Shown: positions 34,452-43,787 of the stretch, in pieces
How the letters are laid out: every line of letters begins with the position of its first letter
How positions within the stretch are numbered: the stretch's first letter is position 1
Origin: CAVVNN01 sp963749605
GTDB taxonomy: Bacteria > Actinomycetota > Thermoleophilia > Solirubrobacterales > 70-9
Assembly: GCA_963749605.1 (NCBI GenBank)
Contig: CAVVNN010000004.1
Coordinates: forward strand, 186,001 to 250,000
Direction of reading: 5' to 3'
DNA: 64,000 nucleotides
Made by a program: the position numbers and the translations under genes
The notes under the pieces: model-generated
What the model was told of the DNA's origin: nothing
Database searches by the model: none
The model's input: the letters and a program-made list of their open reading frames with translations, nothing else

Positions 34452-35606
34452 ATGCGCCGGCTGCTGATCCTCGCCTCGGCGATGGTCTTCTTCGACGTCA
34501 CCTTCTACGCGGCGATCGCGCCGCTGCTGCCCGACTACGTCGCCGAATTCGGCCTCAGCAAGGCGGGAGCCGGGGTCCTCACGGCCTCCTACGCGGCCGG
34601 CACCCTGCTCGCCTCGCTGCCGGCCGGGCTGGTGGCGTCGCGCTTCGGCCCCCGGCGCAGCGTCATCGCCGGCCTGTTGGTGCTGGGGGTCGCCAGCGTC
34701 GTCTTCGGCTTCGGCGGCAGCATCGCCATGCTCGACGCGGCGCGCTTCGCCCAGGGAATGGCCGGGGCGCTGATCTGGTCGGGCGCGCTGACCTGGCTGA
34801 TCACCGCGGCGCCCGACGAGCGCCGCGGCTCGGTGATCGGCACGGCTCTGGGGGCGGCGGTAGCCGGCGCCCTGCTCGGCCCGGTGCTGGGAGCGCTCGC
34901 GGCGTCGGTGGGCACCGAGCCGGTCTTCAGCTCGGTGCTCGCCATCACCCTCGTGCTCGCGCTCGTCGCCTCCCGCCTGCCGGAGGCGCGCGCACCGGAG
35001 ACGCAGGACCTGCGCGAGGTCGCCGCGACGATCGTGAGTCGCCCGGTGCTGACCGCGACCGCGTTCGTCGCGGTGCCCTCGCTGATGTTCGGGGCGATCG
35101 AGGTTCTGGTGCCGCTGCGGATCGACGCGCTCGGTGGCGGTCACATCCTGATCGCGGCAGGCTTCATCGCCGGCGCCGCGCTGGAGGCGGGCCTGGCCCC
35201 GGTGGCGGGGCGCTACTCCGACCGGGTCGGGCGCCGCATGCCATACACGGTCGGGCTCGCCATCTGCGCGGTGGCGATGATCGCGATCGCCGTCGCCGAG
35301 ACCCTCGGCGCGGTTCTCGCCGGCCTCATCGTCACCTCGCTGGGGGCGGGGATCTGCTTTGCCCCGGCGCTGACGATGCTCTCCGAGGCGGCGGAGTCCT
35401 CGCGCCTGCACCAGGGCTTCGCCGCCGGCCTCTCGAACATGGCCTGGGCGGCAGGCCAGGTGGTGGGCGGCGTGGCGGGCGGCAGCCTCGCCAGCGTCAC
35501 CGGCAACGCCCTCCCCAGCTTCGCAATCGCCGCACTGCTGATGGTGACCGTCGCCTACGCCCACCGCGTGCTGGCGCCGGTCGCAACCCAACCCGCGGGG
35601 GGCTGA
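34452..35606 (+). CDS. MFS transporter (12-helix type)
   Basis: 384 residues from ATG 34452, with GGAG just upstream; TTG 34440 is possible. Twelve hydrophobic helices. The N-half loop 2-3 has VASRFGPRRSVI and the C-half repeat has YSDRVGRRMPYT, both motif-A-like sequences of sugar/drug MFS carriers. Substrate unknown. Not overlapped with neighbours; the FAD oxidase starts 69 bases later and may be co-transcribed. Confidence 0.85.
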   Translation: MRRLLILASAMVFFDVTFYAAIAPLLPDYVAEFGLSKAGAGVLTASYAAGTLLASLPAGLVASRFGPRRSVIAGLLVLGVASVVFGFGGSIAMLDAARFAQGMAGALIWSGALTWLITAAPDERRGSVIGTALGAAVAGALLGPVLGALAASVGTEPVFSSVLAITLVLALVASRLPEARAPETQDLREVAATIVSRPVLTATAFVAVPSLMFGAIEVLVPLRIDALGGGHILIAAGFIAGAALEAGLAPVAGRYSDRVGRRMPYTVGLAICAVAMIAIAVAETLGAVLAGLIVTSLGAGICFAPALTMLSEAAESSRLHQGFAAGLSNMAWAAGQVVGGVAGGSLASVTGNALPSFAIAALLMVTVAYAHRVLAPVATQPAGG

Positions 35607-35674
35607 GAACGCAGGTCGCTTTGACCCAGCTATAGGAGGGTCAATGTCGCCAGCGTCGAGCTAGGCTGCGTTCG

Positions 35675-36964
35675 ATGTCCTGGAGCAATTGGGCGGGGGA
35701 CCAAACCTGCGAGCCGGCGGAGGTCGTCCATCCGCGCAACCGCGACGAGCTGGCCGAAGCGGTTGGCCGGGCCGCCGCCGCCGGGAGGAGGGTGAGCGTC
35801 GTCGGCGCCGGCCACTCCTTCACCGGGGCGGCGCTGACCGAGGGCACGCTGGTTGGGATCGAGGCGCTGCGCGGGGTGATCGACGCCGACCCCCCCTCCG
35901 GGCTGGTTCGGATCGGCGGTGGAACCGTGCTCGCCGACCTCAACGAGGCGCTCAGCCGGCTTGGCCTGGCGATGGAGAACCTCGGCGACATCGACTGCCA
36001 GACGATCGCAGGAGCGATCTCCACCGGCACCCACGGCACCGGCGCCAAGCTGCGCAACATCTCCTCCCAGGTGGAGGCGGTCGAGCTGGTCCTCGCCGAC
36101 GGCGGCGTGCGCGAGCTGACCGCGGCCGAGCCCGAGCTGCTGCGGGCGGCGCGCGTAGGGGTCGGCGCCCTCGGCGCGATCTCGGCGGTGACGCTGCGCT
36201 GCGTCCCCGCCTTCACCCTGCGCCGGGTCGATACGCCGCGCCGGACCGACGAGGTGCTCGACGCCTTCCAGGAGAGCGCCGACGCCAACGACCACTTCGA
36301 GCTCTTCACCTTCCCCTACGCGGACTCCGCCCTGGTGCTCGAGCGCAACCGCACCGAGGAACCGCCGCGGCCTCGCGGCCGCACCGCCGCCTTCCTCAAC
36401 GACATCGTGCTGGAGAACTGGGCGCTGGAGGCGCTCTCGGCGACCGGCAAGCGGTTCCCCAACTCGATTCCCCGGCTGGCCCGCCTCGCCGCCCGCCTCG
36501 CCTCTGGCAGCAGCGCCACCGACCGCAGCGACCGGATCTTCGCCAACGAGCGCCGCGTCCGCTTCACCGAGATGGAGTACGGCGTGCCGCGCGCGCACGG
36601 CCCCGAGGCGGCGCGGCGGGTGATCGAGTGGGTGCGCGCCAACCGCTACCCGGTCTTCTTCCCGATCGAGATGCGGGTGACGGCCGGCGACGACGCCCTG
36701 CTCAGCCCCTCGCACGAGCGCGACAGCGCCTACATCGCTGTCCACCAGTACCGCGGCATGGAGTGGCGCCCCTACTTCGAGGCGGTCGAGGAGATCATGA
36801 ACGGCTACGGCGGCCGTCCCCACTGGGGCAAGCGCCACTTCCAGACGGCCGAGACCCTGGCGCCGCGCTATCCGGCCTGGGAGGAGTTTCAACGCGCCCG
36901 CGACCAGCTCGACCCCGGCCGCATCTTCACCAACGAGTACGCCGAGAGGGTGCTGGGAGGCTAG
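35675..36964 (+). CDS. FAD-linked oxidase, sugar-1,4-lactone oxidase family
   Basis: 429 residues. The PP-loop of VAO-type flavoproteins, VVGAGHSFTGAA, contains the histidine that in this family carries covalent FAD. The second FAD stretch, DCQTIAGAISTGTHGTG, and a C-terminal HWGKRHF motif match D-arabinono-1,4-lactone/L-gulono-lactone oxidases. It oxidises a sugar lactone or alditol with oxygen or another acceptor. Cytoplasmic by lack of a signal peptide. Ends 15 bases before the convergent PLP enzyme. Confidence 0.88.
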   Translation: MSWSNWAGDQTCEPAEVVHPRNRDELAEAVGRAAAAGRRVSVVGAGHSFTGAALTEGTLVGIEALRGVIDADPPSGLVRIGGGTVLADLNEALSRLGLAMENLGDIDCQTIAGAISTGTHGTGAKLRNISSQVEAVELVLADGGVRELTAAEPELLRAARVGVGALGAISAVTLRCVPAFTLRRVDTPRRTDEVLDAFQESADANDHFELFTFPYADSALVLERNRTEEPPRPRGRTAAFLNDIVLENWALEALSATGKRFPNSIPRLARLAARLASGSSATDRSDRIFANERRVRFTEMEYGVPRAHGPEAARRVIEWVRANRYPVFFPIEMRVTAGDDALLSPSHERDSAYIAVHQYRGMEWRPYFEAVEEIMNGYGGRPHWGKRHFQTAETLAPRYPAWEEFQRARDQLDPGRIFTNEYAERVLGG

Positions 36965-36979
36965 AAACGCGTTGCAGCG

Positions 36980-38197
36980 CTAGAGGAAAGCTTGGCCGTC
37001 GCCGCGGTAGGTGGGGACCTCGTCGACGACGGCGCCGTTCTCGACCAGGTGGAGGGAGTCGAAGCGCTCGCACAGCTCGCCCGCCTTGGCGTGGCGGAGG
37101 TAGGCGCGGTCGCCGATCTGCAGCCCCGCCGCCGCCTCGCCCAGCAGCGGGGTCTGGACCTCGCCGGCGCCCTCCTCGGGGTCGAGCCGGAGGCCCGGCG
37201 GGAGCCAGGGGGAAGGCAGGCGCGCGGCGTCGCCGCTGCCCGAGGCGAGGTAGCCGCCGCCCAACGCCGTCGCCACGCCGCGGCTGGGCTTGCGCACGAT
37301 CGGCAGCGCGAAGCCGGCGGCGGGGGAGAGCGTGAAGCGCGTGTAATGGTCGAAGAGGGCCGGCGCGTAGAAGCCCGAGCCCGCCGTCACCTCGGTCACC
37401 GCCTCCTCGGCCGCGGTCAGCTCGAGGCTGCCGGTTCCGCCGCCGTTGACGATCTGCAGCTCGGCGATCTCGCCCACAGCGGCGGCGATCGCCGCCCGCC
37501 GCCCTGCCAGCTCCGACGCCGAGCGCCGCTGCATGAAGCGGATCGCCGTGCCGCGAAGGCGCTTCCCCGGCGGGCGGTCGCCGACCCCGGCGATCTGTCC
37601 CTCGTAGGCCATCAGCGCGACCAGCTCGAGCTGCGGTCGCCGCTCGATCTCCTGCGCCAGCGCCACAGCCTGCCCGACCGTGTGGACCGGCGAGCGCTTC
37701 GGCCCGACCTTGACCCGCCCGCGCAGCGCCCACCAGCCGGCGTCGACGTCGATGCAGACCCGCACCGGCGCCGCCCCAGCACCCAGCACCGACTCGATCA
37801 GGTCGAGGTGCTCGGCGCAGTCGACCATCACGATCGGCGCGCCGGCCGGGTTGGCAACCGAGCGCAGCGCCAGCGCCTCCAGCGCCGTCGTGTCGGCTGT
37901 CGGGTAGGCGAGCAGCAGGTTCTCGAATCCCTGCTCGGCCAGCCACAGGGTCTCCGGCAGGGTGAAGGTGAGCAGCCCGGCGAAGCGCGCGTCGCGGCGC
38001 AGGATCGCCTCCAGCAGCGCCCGGCAGCGGATCGACTTGCTGGCGACCCGCACCGGCTTGCTCCCTGCCCGCTCCAGCATCGAGTCGGCGTTGGCCCACA
38101 TCGCGTCGAGGTCGACGAAGGCGAACGGCGCCTCGACCTCGGCGAAGATCTCTTCGAAGCGAGCATGCGACTGGCTCGACGGAGTGGACACCAGCAT
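36980..38197 (-). CDS. Alanine-racemase-fold PLP enzyme (D-threonine aldolase/amino acid deaminase type)
   Basis: 405 residues. The PLP lysine is K54 in RVASKSIRC, followed by barrel elements LLAYPTADT, IDVDAGWWALRGRVKVGP and LMAYEGQIAGVG. The C-terminal beta domain ends in HLVENGAVVDEVPTYRG. This is the D-serine deaminase/D-threonine aldolase group, which needs PLP and a divalent metal. Specific substrate uncertain. Convergent with the lactone oxidase, and 51 bases from the divergent tRNA-Ser. Confidence 0.85.
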   Translation of the reverse strand: MLVSTPSSQSHARFEEIFAEVEAPFAFVDLDAMWANADSMLERAGSKPVRVASKSIRCRALLEAILRRDARFAGLLTFTLPETLWLAEQGFENLLLAYPTADTTALEALALRSVANPAGAPIVMVDCAEHLDLIESVLGAGAAPVRVCIDVDAGWWALRGRVKVGPKRSPVHTVGQAVALAQEIERRPQLELVALMAYEGQIAGVGDRPPGKRLRGTAIRFMQRRSASELAGRRAAIAAAVGEIAELQIVNGGGTGSLELTAAEEAVTEVTAGSGFYAPALFDHYTRFTLSPAAGFALPIVRKPSRGVATALGGGYLASGSGDAARLPSPWLPPGLRLDPEEGAGEVQTPLLGEAAAGLQIGDRAYLRHAKAGELCERFDSLHLVENGAVVDEVPTYRGDGQAFL

Positions 38198-38248
38198 GAG
38201 CCTATCCCCGCCAGGCCCGGTTAATTCCTACAATCGACGCCAGTGCCC

Positions 38249-38337
38249 GGAGAGGTGGCCGAGTGGCTGAAGGCACTCGCCTGCTAAGCGAGTAGGGGGC
38301 GCAAGCTCTCTCGAGGGTTCGAATCCCTCCCTCTCCG
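38249..38337 (+). tRNA. tRNA-Ser(GCU)
   Basis: Acceptor GGAGAGG/CCTCTCC, anticodon stem ACTCGC/GCGAGT with anticodon GCT, long variable arm and T-arm GAGGGTTCGAATCCCTC. No CCA encoded. Confidence 0.95.
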
Positions 38338-38363
38338 CTCAGCTGCCATAGGCTTCCCCGCCG

Positions 38364-38774
38364 ATGACCGAGCGGGCGCTCAAGGCGGTTCTTGCGGTCA
38401 TAGCTGCATACCACGTCCTCACCGGCGCTCTCGCCCTGATCGCGCCCGACGCGTTCTTCGAACAGATCGGGCATTACGGAGTCGAGAACAGCCATTACGT
38501 CGGCGATGTGGGGGCCTTCATCCTCGCCTTCGGCGTCGCCGTGGGAATCTCCGTGGCGCGGCCGTCCTGGCGGGCGCCGCTTCTCTGGTTGGGGGCGCTC
38601 TGGTATGGGTTCCATGCGATCAACCACGCCTTCGACACCGGCGAGGCAAAGAGCGAGGGGCGCGGCTGGGCCGACACCTTGCTGATCGCCTTCGGCGCCG
38701 TTGCAGCCGCCTGGCTGGCGCGGGTATCGGAACGGTTGAATCGTGAGCACGGCTTGGAGGGAGGTTCGGGATGA
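38364..38774 (+). CDS. Four-helix membrane protein
   Basis: 136 residues with four predicted helices (residues about 8-28, 45-64, 71-88 and 100-120). Between helices lie IGHYGVENSHYVGD and HAINHAFDTGEA, with conserved-looking histidines. The layout recalls DUF4345/DoxX-like small membrane proteins. It overlaps the epimerase gene by ATGA, so the two are translationally coupled. Function unknown. Confidence 0.7.
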   Translation: MTERALKAVLAVIAAYHVLTGALALIAPDAFFEQIGHYGVENSHYVGDVGAFILAFGVAVGISVARPSWRAPLLWLGALWYGFHAINHAFDTGEAKSEGRGWADTLLIAFGAVAAAWLARVSERLNREHGLEGGSG

Positions 38775-39706
38775 AGGTCTTCGTCGCCGGAGCGAGCGGG
38801 GCGATCGGCAGGCCGCTGGTGCGGCAGCTCCTCGCCGCCGGGCATGAGGTAACGGGGACGACGCGGCGAGAGGAGCGCGCGGCGGAGATTCGCGCGGCGG
38901 GGGCGAAGGCGGCGGTCGTCGACGCGCTCGACGGCCCCGCCCTGGCCGAGGCGGTGAATCAGGCCTCGCCCGAGGTCGTCGTCAACCAACTGACGAGCCT
39001 GCCCGAGCGCTATGACCCGCGCAAGGCGTCCTTCTACGAAGCGACCAACCGCGTGCGGAGCGAGGGAGGCCACAACCTGCTCGAAGCCGCTCGGGCGGCA
39101 GGAGCCCGCCGCCTCCTCACGCAGAGCATCGCCTTCCTCTACGCCCCCGAAGGGGACTGGGTGAAGGACGAGGACGCCCGCCCGTTCGACGATGCGCCGG
39201 GGCACTTCGGCCCGGCTGTCGAGGCGATGCTGGGGCACGAGCGCGAGGTGCTGGAGGCGCCCGGCCTCGAGGGCCTGGTCCTGCGCTACGGGCAGCTCTA
39301 CGGCCCCGGCACCTATTACGCGCCGAACGGCCACCTGGGTCGCGAGGTGAGCCGCCGCCGTTTCCCGGTCGTCGGGCCGGGCACCGGCACCTTCTCCTTC
39401 CTCCACGTCGAGGACGCCGCCGGCGCCACCGTCGCCGCCCTCGAGCGCGGCGCCCCCGGCATCTACAACGTCGTCGACGACGAGCCGGCGCCGCTGCACG
39501 AGTGGTTGCCGGCCTACGCCGAAGCGCTGGGGGCGAAGCCGCCGCGCCGGGTGCCGGTATGGCTTGCGAAGCTCCTCGCGGGAAGCTCCACCGCCGCGAT
39601 GGCCACCCAACTCCGCGGCGCCTCCAACGCAAAGGCAAAGCGCGACCTCGACTGGCAGCCCCGCTACCCAAGCTGGCGCCAGGGCTTCCGCGAAGCTCTC
39701 GCCTGA
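38771..39706 (+). CDS. NAD(P)-dependent epimerase/dehydratase (extended SDR)
   Basis: 311 residues. Dinucleotide-binding loop GASGAIGRPL at residues 8-17. The usual YxxxK is not plainly present; a region TQSIAFLYAPEG may replace it, so this could be an atypical SDR. The C-terminal half, with EWLPAYAEALGAKPP and LDWQPRYPSWRQGF, is typical of SDR5-type sugar-nucleotide or isoprenoid-associated enzymes. Coupled by ATGA to the membrane protein before it. Confidence 0.82.
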   Translation: MKVFVAGASGAIGRPLVRQLLAAGHEVTGTTRREERAAEIRAAGAKAAVVDALDGPALAEAVNQASPEVVVNQLTSLPERYDPRKASFYEATNRVRSEGGHNLLEAARAAGARRLLTQSIAFLYAPEGDWVKDEDARPFDDAPGHFGPAVEAMLGHEREVLEAPGLEGLVLRYGQLYGPGTYYAPNGHLGREVSRRRFPVVGPGTGTFSFLHVEDAAGATVAALERGAPGIYNVVDDEPAPLHEWLPAYAEALGAKPPRRVPVWLAKLLAGSSTAAMATQLRGASNAKAKRDLDWQPRYPSWRQGFREALA

Positions 39707-39735
39707 GCCTCACAAGGCTAAGATCGAGCAGACCC

Positions 39736-39780
39736 GCCCAGGTAGCTCAGTTGGTAGAGCACTTCCATGGTAAGGATGAA
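39736..39780 (+). tRNA. tRNA-Thr(GGU) 5' fragment
   Basis: GCCCAGGTAGCTCAGTTGGT and the anticodon region ACTTCCATGGTAAGGATG match the 5' two-thirds of tRNA-Thr(GGU). From about 39781 the expected T-arm and 3' acceptor are missing. It is a break point at the left end of the 40-58 kb variable region. A functional copy may lie elsewhere. Confidence 0.65.
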
Positions 39781-40005
39781 AGTGGAGGTCCAAATCAGGC
39801 CCTTGGCTTCACGATTTTTGGCTTTGCAGAGCCGAAAACTGGCCTAGCTAGAGCAGGCTGTGGATGCCGTTGTGTTCAGACGGTGCCAGGCACGGAATCC
39901 CATCTGGCCTCCCATCTGGCTCCCATCTGAGAGCCGCCATTTCGTCCCACCCAACTCGCCCCCAGAAGCACGCCGGCCCACCGTCGACGCGCCCGGCGCG
40001 ATGTC

Positions 40006-40300
40006 CTAGGTTCGCAGGCCGGCCGGCGGCGGAGGGGGCTCGGCGACGCGGCGTGGGGGAGGGACGGGCTCGGCGCCACGCACCCCGTCCTCGTCGCGGA
40101 AGAGGCAGAGGATCTGGCCGGCCGGCCGCGCAGCCCTCGGCGCCAGCAGCCCCGCCCAGCCTTCCCTCCAGAGCCGTTCGCCGAGCCGCTGGTAGGCGAG
40201 CCATGCATGGCGCCCGGGAGCCGGTGCCCCGAGGGGTCCAGTTCCGCGAAGGCAACGTCCCCGGCGAAAAATGCCTCGCCCAATCGGTCTACGGCCATGT
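40006..40300 (-). pseudogene. C-terminal fragment of a RES-domain toxin
   Basis: On the minus strand WLAYQRLGERLWREGWAGLL then APRAARPAGQILCLFRDEDG match the C-terminal block of RES-family NAD+-degrading toxins. The preceding segment, FFAGDVAFAELDPSGHRLPG, lies in a different frame, so there is one frameshift. The N-terminal half is absent here. An N-terminal RES fragment lies at 57136-57335 on the opposite strand. Confidence 0.65.
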
Positions 40301-40401
40301 TTCCGCCGTCACCCCGATTTTCGACGGCCCGCTCACCGGCCGATTGACCTCAGATCCTCCGAACACCAGCTACCCGACCTCCCCGCCGCCCTGCACCACA
40401 A

Positions 40402-40679
40402 GAGATCAACGTCGCTCTCGCCGGCTCAGTCAAGGGCGGAGGCATCCGCAACACCTTCGAACTCGTTCCCGACGCCCCGGTCACCTCGGCCGACTTCAGC
40501 TTCTTCGGCCAGAGCAAGGGCCTGCTCGAAAACTCCCGCAATCTCTGCACCACCACCAACAAGGTCAAGTCCTCCTCAAAGCCCACTCCGGCAAGCAGCT
40601 TTCCTACAAGACCCCCCTGAAGCCTGCTGGCTGCAAGAAGAAGGGCAAGAAGCGCTCCAAGTGCCATGCTGCCCGCTGA
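40402..40679 (+). pseudogene. C-terminal remnant of a secreted repeat protein
   Basis: EINVALAGSVKGGGIRNTFE, then VPDAPVTSADFSFFGQSKGL and ENSRNLCTT in one frame, then after a shift near 40570 LLKAHSGKQLSYKTPLK and a basic tail CKKKGKKRSKCHAAR. This matches, from memory, the conserved C-termini of large secreted proteins of Thermoleophilia-like actinomycetes. N-terminal part lost. Confidence 0.5.
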
Positions 40680-40698
40680 CAGTTGTAGTTCAGAGATT

Positions 40699-40721
40699 TC
40701 CGACGGCGCTTCGCCGTCGGA
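40699..40721. terminator. Perfect 10-bp hairpin upstream of hamA
   Basis: TCCGACGGCG-CTT-CGCCGTCGGA. It shields the defence genes from upstream transcription. TTGACG at 40723 and 40737 just downstream are -35 candidates for hamA. Confidence 0.6.
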
Positions 40722-40751
40722 CTTGACGGTCTAGATTGACGTGCGTCGATC

Positions 40752-41612
40752 GTGTCGATCTACCGCACGAAGCCAACTCCATTCCTTGAGGTCCGAGTTC
40801 AGGAGCTCGATCCGTTTCCGACGGTGACGGGGCTCTGTGCCGGCTATGAGGGAGGTACCTGGCGTGCGGGCCCATTTGGCGATTACCTCTTTGACTACCT
40901 CGCCGAGTTTGCGCTCAGTCACTCGGAGCTGCAGAGGTTCACTCATCTGACCGCGCGTCGATTGATGCAATCGGCGGCGAAAACGGTCTACGAAACCGAA
41001 AAGTTCAGCCGTCGCGGCGAGTTCGGGGAGCTGATGCTCCACGCCGTCGTTCGCCAGCTCTTCGACAGCGAGCCAGCGGTGAGCAAGCTCTTCTACAAGA
41101 GCGCCGCGAACGACACCGTCAAAGGATTCGACGCAGTACACGTGGTCGCCCCGGCCGACGGAGAGCTCGAGCTCTGGCTGGGCGAGGTCAAGTTCTACGA
41201 GGACGCGAAATCGGCGATCCGCGCGGTCGCCGAGGAGCTCCAAGCCCACTACGAGGCTGGCTTCTTGCGCTCCGAGTTCGCCGTCGTCACCCGCTATCTT
41301 GATCCCTCCTGGGAGCACAGCGACGCACTGGGACAGCTACTCGACGGCAACACCTCGCTCGATCAGATCGTCGGGCGTATCCGCGTACCGGTGCTGGTCA
41401 CCTACGACAGCGCTGTTCTCGCCGCCCACACCGGCAGCGATGAGGCCTACGCCGCCGAGTTTCGCGAGGAGATCGTCGGCCTCCACGACTACTTCAAGGA
41501 GCGTGAGCTGCCCGCGGAAATCCTCGTCCATCTGCTCCTCGTCCCGCTTCGCTCAAAAGAGGAGTTCGTGCAGGCCCTTGACCAGAAGCTGAAGGCATGG
41601 CAGGCGATCTAG
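40752..41612 (+). CDS. hamA: Hachiman antiphage system nuclease HamA (DUF1837)
   Basis: 286 residues from GTG 40752. Motifs of a PD-(D/E)xK nuclease are visible: RGEFGELMLH (E90/E93), GFDAVHVV with D127, then LWLGEVKFYED with E145 and K147. The long helical C-terminus fits the DUF1837 family. In known Hachiman systems HamA is held inactive by the helicase HamB and degrades DNA after phage sensing. The stop lies 16 bases inside hamB, as expected for an obligate pair. No sign of truncation. Confidence 0.85.
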   Translation: MSIYRTKPTPFLEVRVQELDPFPTVTGLCAGYEGGTWRAGPFGDYLFDYLAEFALSHSELQRFTHLTARRLMQSAAKTVYETEKFSRRGEFGELMLHAVVRQLFDSEPAVSKLFYKSAANDTVKGFDAVHVVAPADGELELWLGEVKFYEDAKSAIRAVAEELQAHYEAGFLRSEFAVVTRYLDPSWEHSDALGQLLDGNTSLDQIVGRIRVPVLVTYDSAVLAAHTGSDEAYAAEFREEIVGLHDYFKERELPAEILVHLLLVPLRSKEEFVQALDQKLKAWQAI

Positions 41613-43726
41613 ACCTCGACGCCCTTCGCGAGCTGGTTTGGGACCGCGAGCGATTCCTTGCCGAGTCCTTCACGGCTCTGCGCCAGCTGAGCGCTGCCGC
41701 TTCGGCACCAGCCGGAGACCCAAACGACACCCGCTTGATCCGCAGCATGGTCATTCGCTGTCTGGAGTATCGCTCAGAGCTCAATGGCGAGGCAGCGGTG
41801 CTCGACGCGCTGGTACGGAAGCTCGGGCTCTTCCCCTACGTCCCGGAGAATGCACCGCTCTCGAGCGCAGACGCACTGGCGCTAGAGGCCCATCGCTCGC
41901 CGGCGCCCGGCGGGGAGGTCGTCTTCCACGCCATGCAGGCCGCGATCTACTGGCGGCTCCTGGACGGGCAGAACGTCATCCTCAGCGCCCCTACGAGCTT
42001 CGGCAAGAGCCTGATCATCGACGCCCTCCTGCTGAGCGGGCGTTACCGCAACCTGCTCGTCGTCGTCCCAACCCTGGCCCTGATCGACGAGACGCGGCGG
42101 CGCTTTGCCCGTTATGGAACCGACTACAAGCTGATCACCCATGGCTCGCAAGGATTAAGCGAGAAAAACGTCTTCGTCCTCACCCAAGAGCGTCTGATCG
42201 AACGCGAGGATCTGCCCAACCTCGACTTCTTTGCCATCGATGAGTTCTACAAGCTTGCCGGGAACGAAGAGCGCGCCGAACTCCTCAACCGTGTTTTCTA
42301 TCGGCTCCGCAAGTCGGGTGCGCAGTACTACCTGCTGGGACCCAACATCGAGGGCCTCGATGAGGCGCTCCCGGAGGCGCTCCGTCAAGAGTTCCTGCTG
42401 ACCGAAGACACCACGGTCGCTCTCGAGGTCGAGCGCGTGTCGGCCGGCGAAGACCAAGACGCCGCGCTCCTTGATCTGTGCAACCGGCTCGACGAGCCAA
42501 CGCTGATCTTTGCCTCCAGCCCCGCGAAAGCGCATGCTGTGGCTGCCACTTTGCTCGACGGTGGTCTGCAGCGTTCGGACGGGTCGCTGGCATCGGCGGT
42601 CGATTGGAGCGCCGAGAACTACCACCCGGACTGGCTTGTCGGGCGAGCACTCGCGGCGGGGATCGGAATCCACCATGGCCAGCTGCCGCGCTCGCTAGGC
42701 CAGTTCATGGTCAGGGCCTTCGAGGAAGGAAGGATCAGCTTCCTGATCTGCACCTCAACTTTGATCGAGGGCGTCAACACCCAGGCAAAGAATGTAGTCG
42801 TCCTCGACGACAAGATCAGCAACCGGCGGATCGATTTCTTCACCTTCAACAACATCCTCGGGCGCGGCGGGCGCATGTTTCGCCACTTCACCGGTCGGGT
42901 CTTCCTCTTTCACGACCAGCCCTCCGAGGAACTTTTCAGGGTCGATATTCCAATTCTCAGTCAGGGCGAGGACGCGCCCACCGGCCTGCTTCTCCACGTC
43001 GACCCCGACGATCTGCACGGCTCCTCCCAGGATCGGCTCGCCCCCCTGCTTGAGCAGCAGCTGCTCCCACGCGAGGTGCTCGAGGCCAACACCGGGATCC
43101 CGCCCGAGCAGCAGATCAAGCTCGCCGAGCGCCTCGCAGACGAGCCGAGCAGCTATCACCAGCTGCTCGGCTGGCGGGGAAACCCCGACTTCGAGGAGCT
43201 GGCCGGTACCTGCGAGGTGCTCGTCGAGCACCTGCAGACGCGCCAGTTGCGAAGCGGCTATGTCCGCTCGGCCCGCCAGCTCGCGTTCCGACTGAGGCGT
43301 CTCGCCGTGGCGCAGAGCGCACGCGCCCTGATCGAAGCCGAGAGCGAGTCCTCCGAGCCCGAGAAAGTCGATGAACTCGTCCAGGGCGTCTCGGAGTTCT
43401 TGCGCCGGATCGCCGGCTATCAGTTCCCGATGCGCCTGCGGGCTCTCGAGCGCATTCAGGAGGTGGTCTTTAGCAGGGTGGGGCTTCGGCCGGGGAGCTA
43501 TGCCGCCTATGCTCTCCGCGTCGAGAACCTCTTCCTGCCGAATCCGCTGATCGCTCTCGATGAGTACGGCATCCCGCCCGAGCTCGCCCGCAAGCTCCGC
43601 CACGACCTACAGGCCGAGGGCGATCTGGACCTAGTCCTCGAGCGCTTGGCAGAGATCGACCCGGGCCGCGGCGATCTCACCGAATTCGAGGTCGAGCTGC
43701 TCACCGAGGCCCAGAGCTCTCTATAG
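41597..43726 (+). CDS. hamB: Hachiman antiphage system helicase HamB (SF2)
   Basis: 709 residues. A helical region of about 105 residues precedes the SF2 core: motif I ILSAPTSFGKSLII (about 128-141), motif Ia LLVVVPTLALIDETRRRF, the DEAD-box equivalent AIDEFYKLAGN (DEFY, 215-218), then ICTSTLIEGVNTQAKNVVV and motif VI-like NNILGRGGRMFRHFTGRV. The remaining 250 residues are helical. HamB surveys DNA by ATP hydrolysis and releases HamA when triggered. Overlaps hamA by 16 bases. Motifs complete, so probably active. Confidence 0.88.
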   Translation: MAGDLDLDALRELVWDRERFLAESFTALRQLSAAASAPAGDPNDTRLIRSMVIRCLEYRSELNGEAAVLDALVRKLGLFPYVPENAPLSSADALALEAHRSPAPGGEVVFHAMQAAIYWRLLDGQNVILSAPTSFGKSLIIDALLLSGRYRNLLVVVPTLALIDETRRRFARYGTDYKLITHGSQGLSEKNVFVLTQERLIEREDLPNLDFFAIDEFYKLAGNEERAELLNRVFYRLRKSGAQYYLLGPNIEGLDEALPEALRQEFLLTEDTTVALEVERVSAGEDQDAALLDLCNRLDEPTLIFASSPAKAHAVAATLLDGGLQRSDGSLASAVDWSAENYHPDWLVGRALAAGIGIHHGQLPRSLGQFMVRAFEEGRISFLICTSTLIEGVNTQAKNVVVLDDKISNRRIDFFTFNNILGRGGRMFRHFTGRVFLFHDQPSEELFRVDIPILSQGEDAPTGLLLHVDPDDLHGSSQDRLAPLLEQQLLPREVLEANTGIPPEQQIKLAERLADEPSSYHQLLGWRGNPDFEELAGTCEVLVEHLQTRQLRSGYVRSARQLAFRLRRLAVAQSARALIEAESESSEPEKVDELVQGVSEFLRRIAGYQFPMRLRALERIQEVVFSRVGLRPGSYAAYALRVENLFLPNPLIALDEYGIPPELARKLRHDLQAEGDLDLVLERLAEIDPGRGDLTEFEVELLTEAQSSL

Positions 43727-43787
43727 AACCACTGCCGCTACTGACACCCACTGGCTTGTCCCAATGAACATCGACTAGGCCCTTCAG

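Noticed and set aside
39864..40400. Plus-strand ORF over the 40-kb region
   Set aside because: Pro/Arg-rich and opposite to the RES fragment, which shows real homology.
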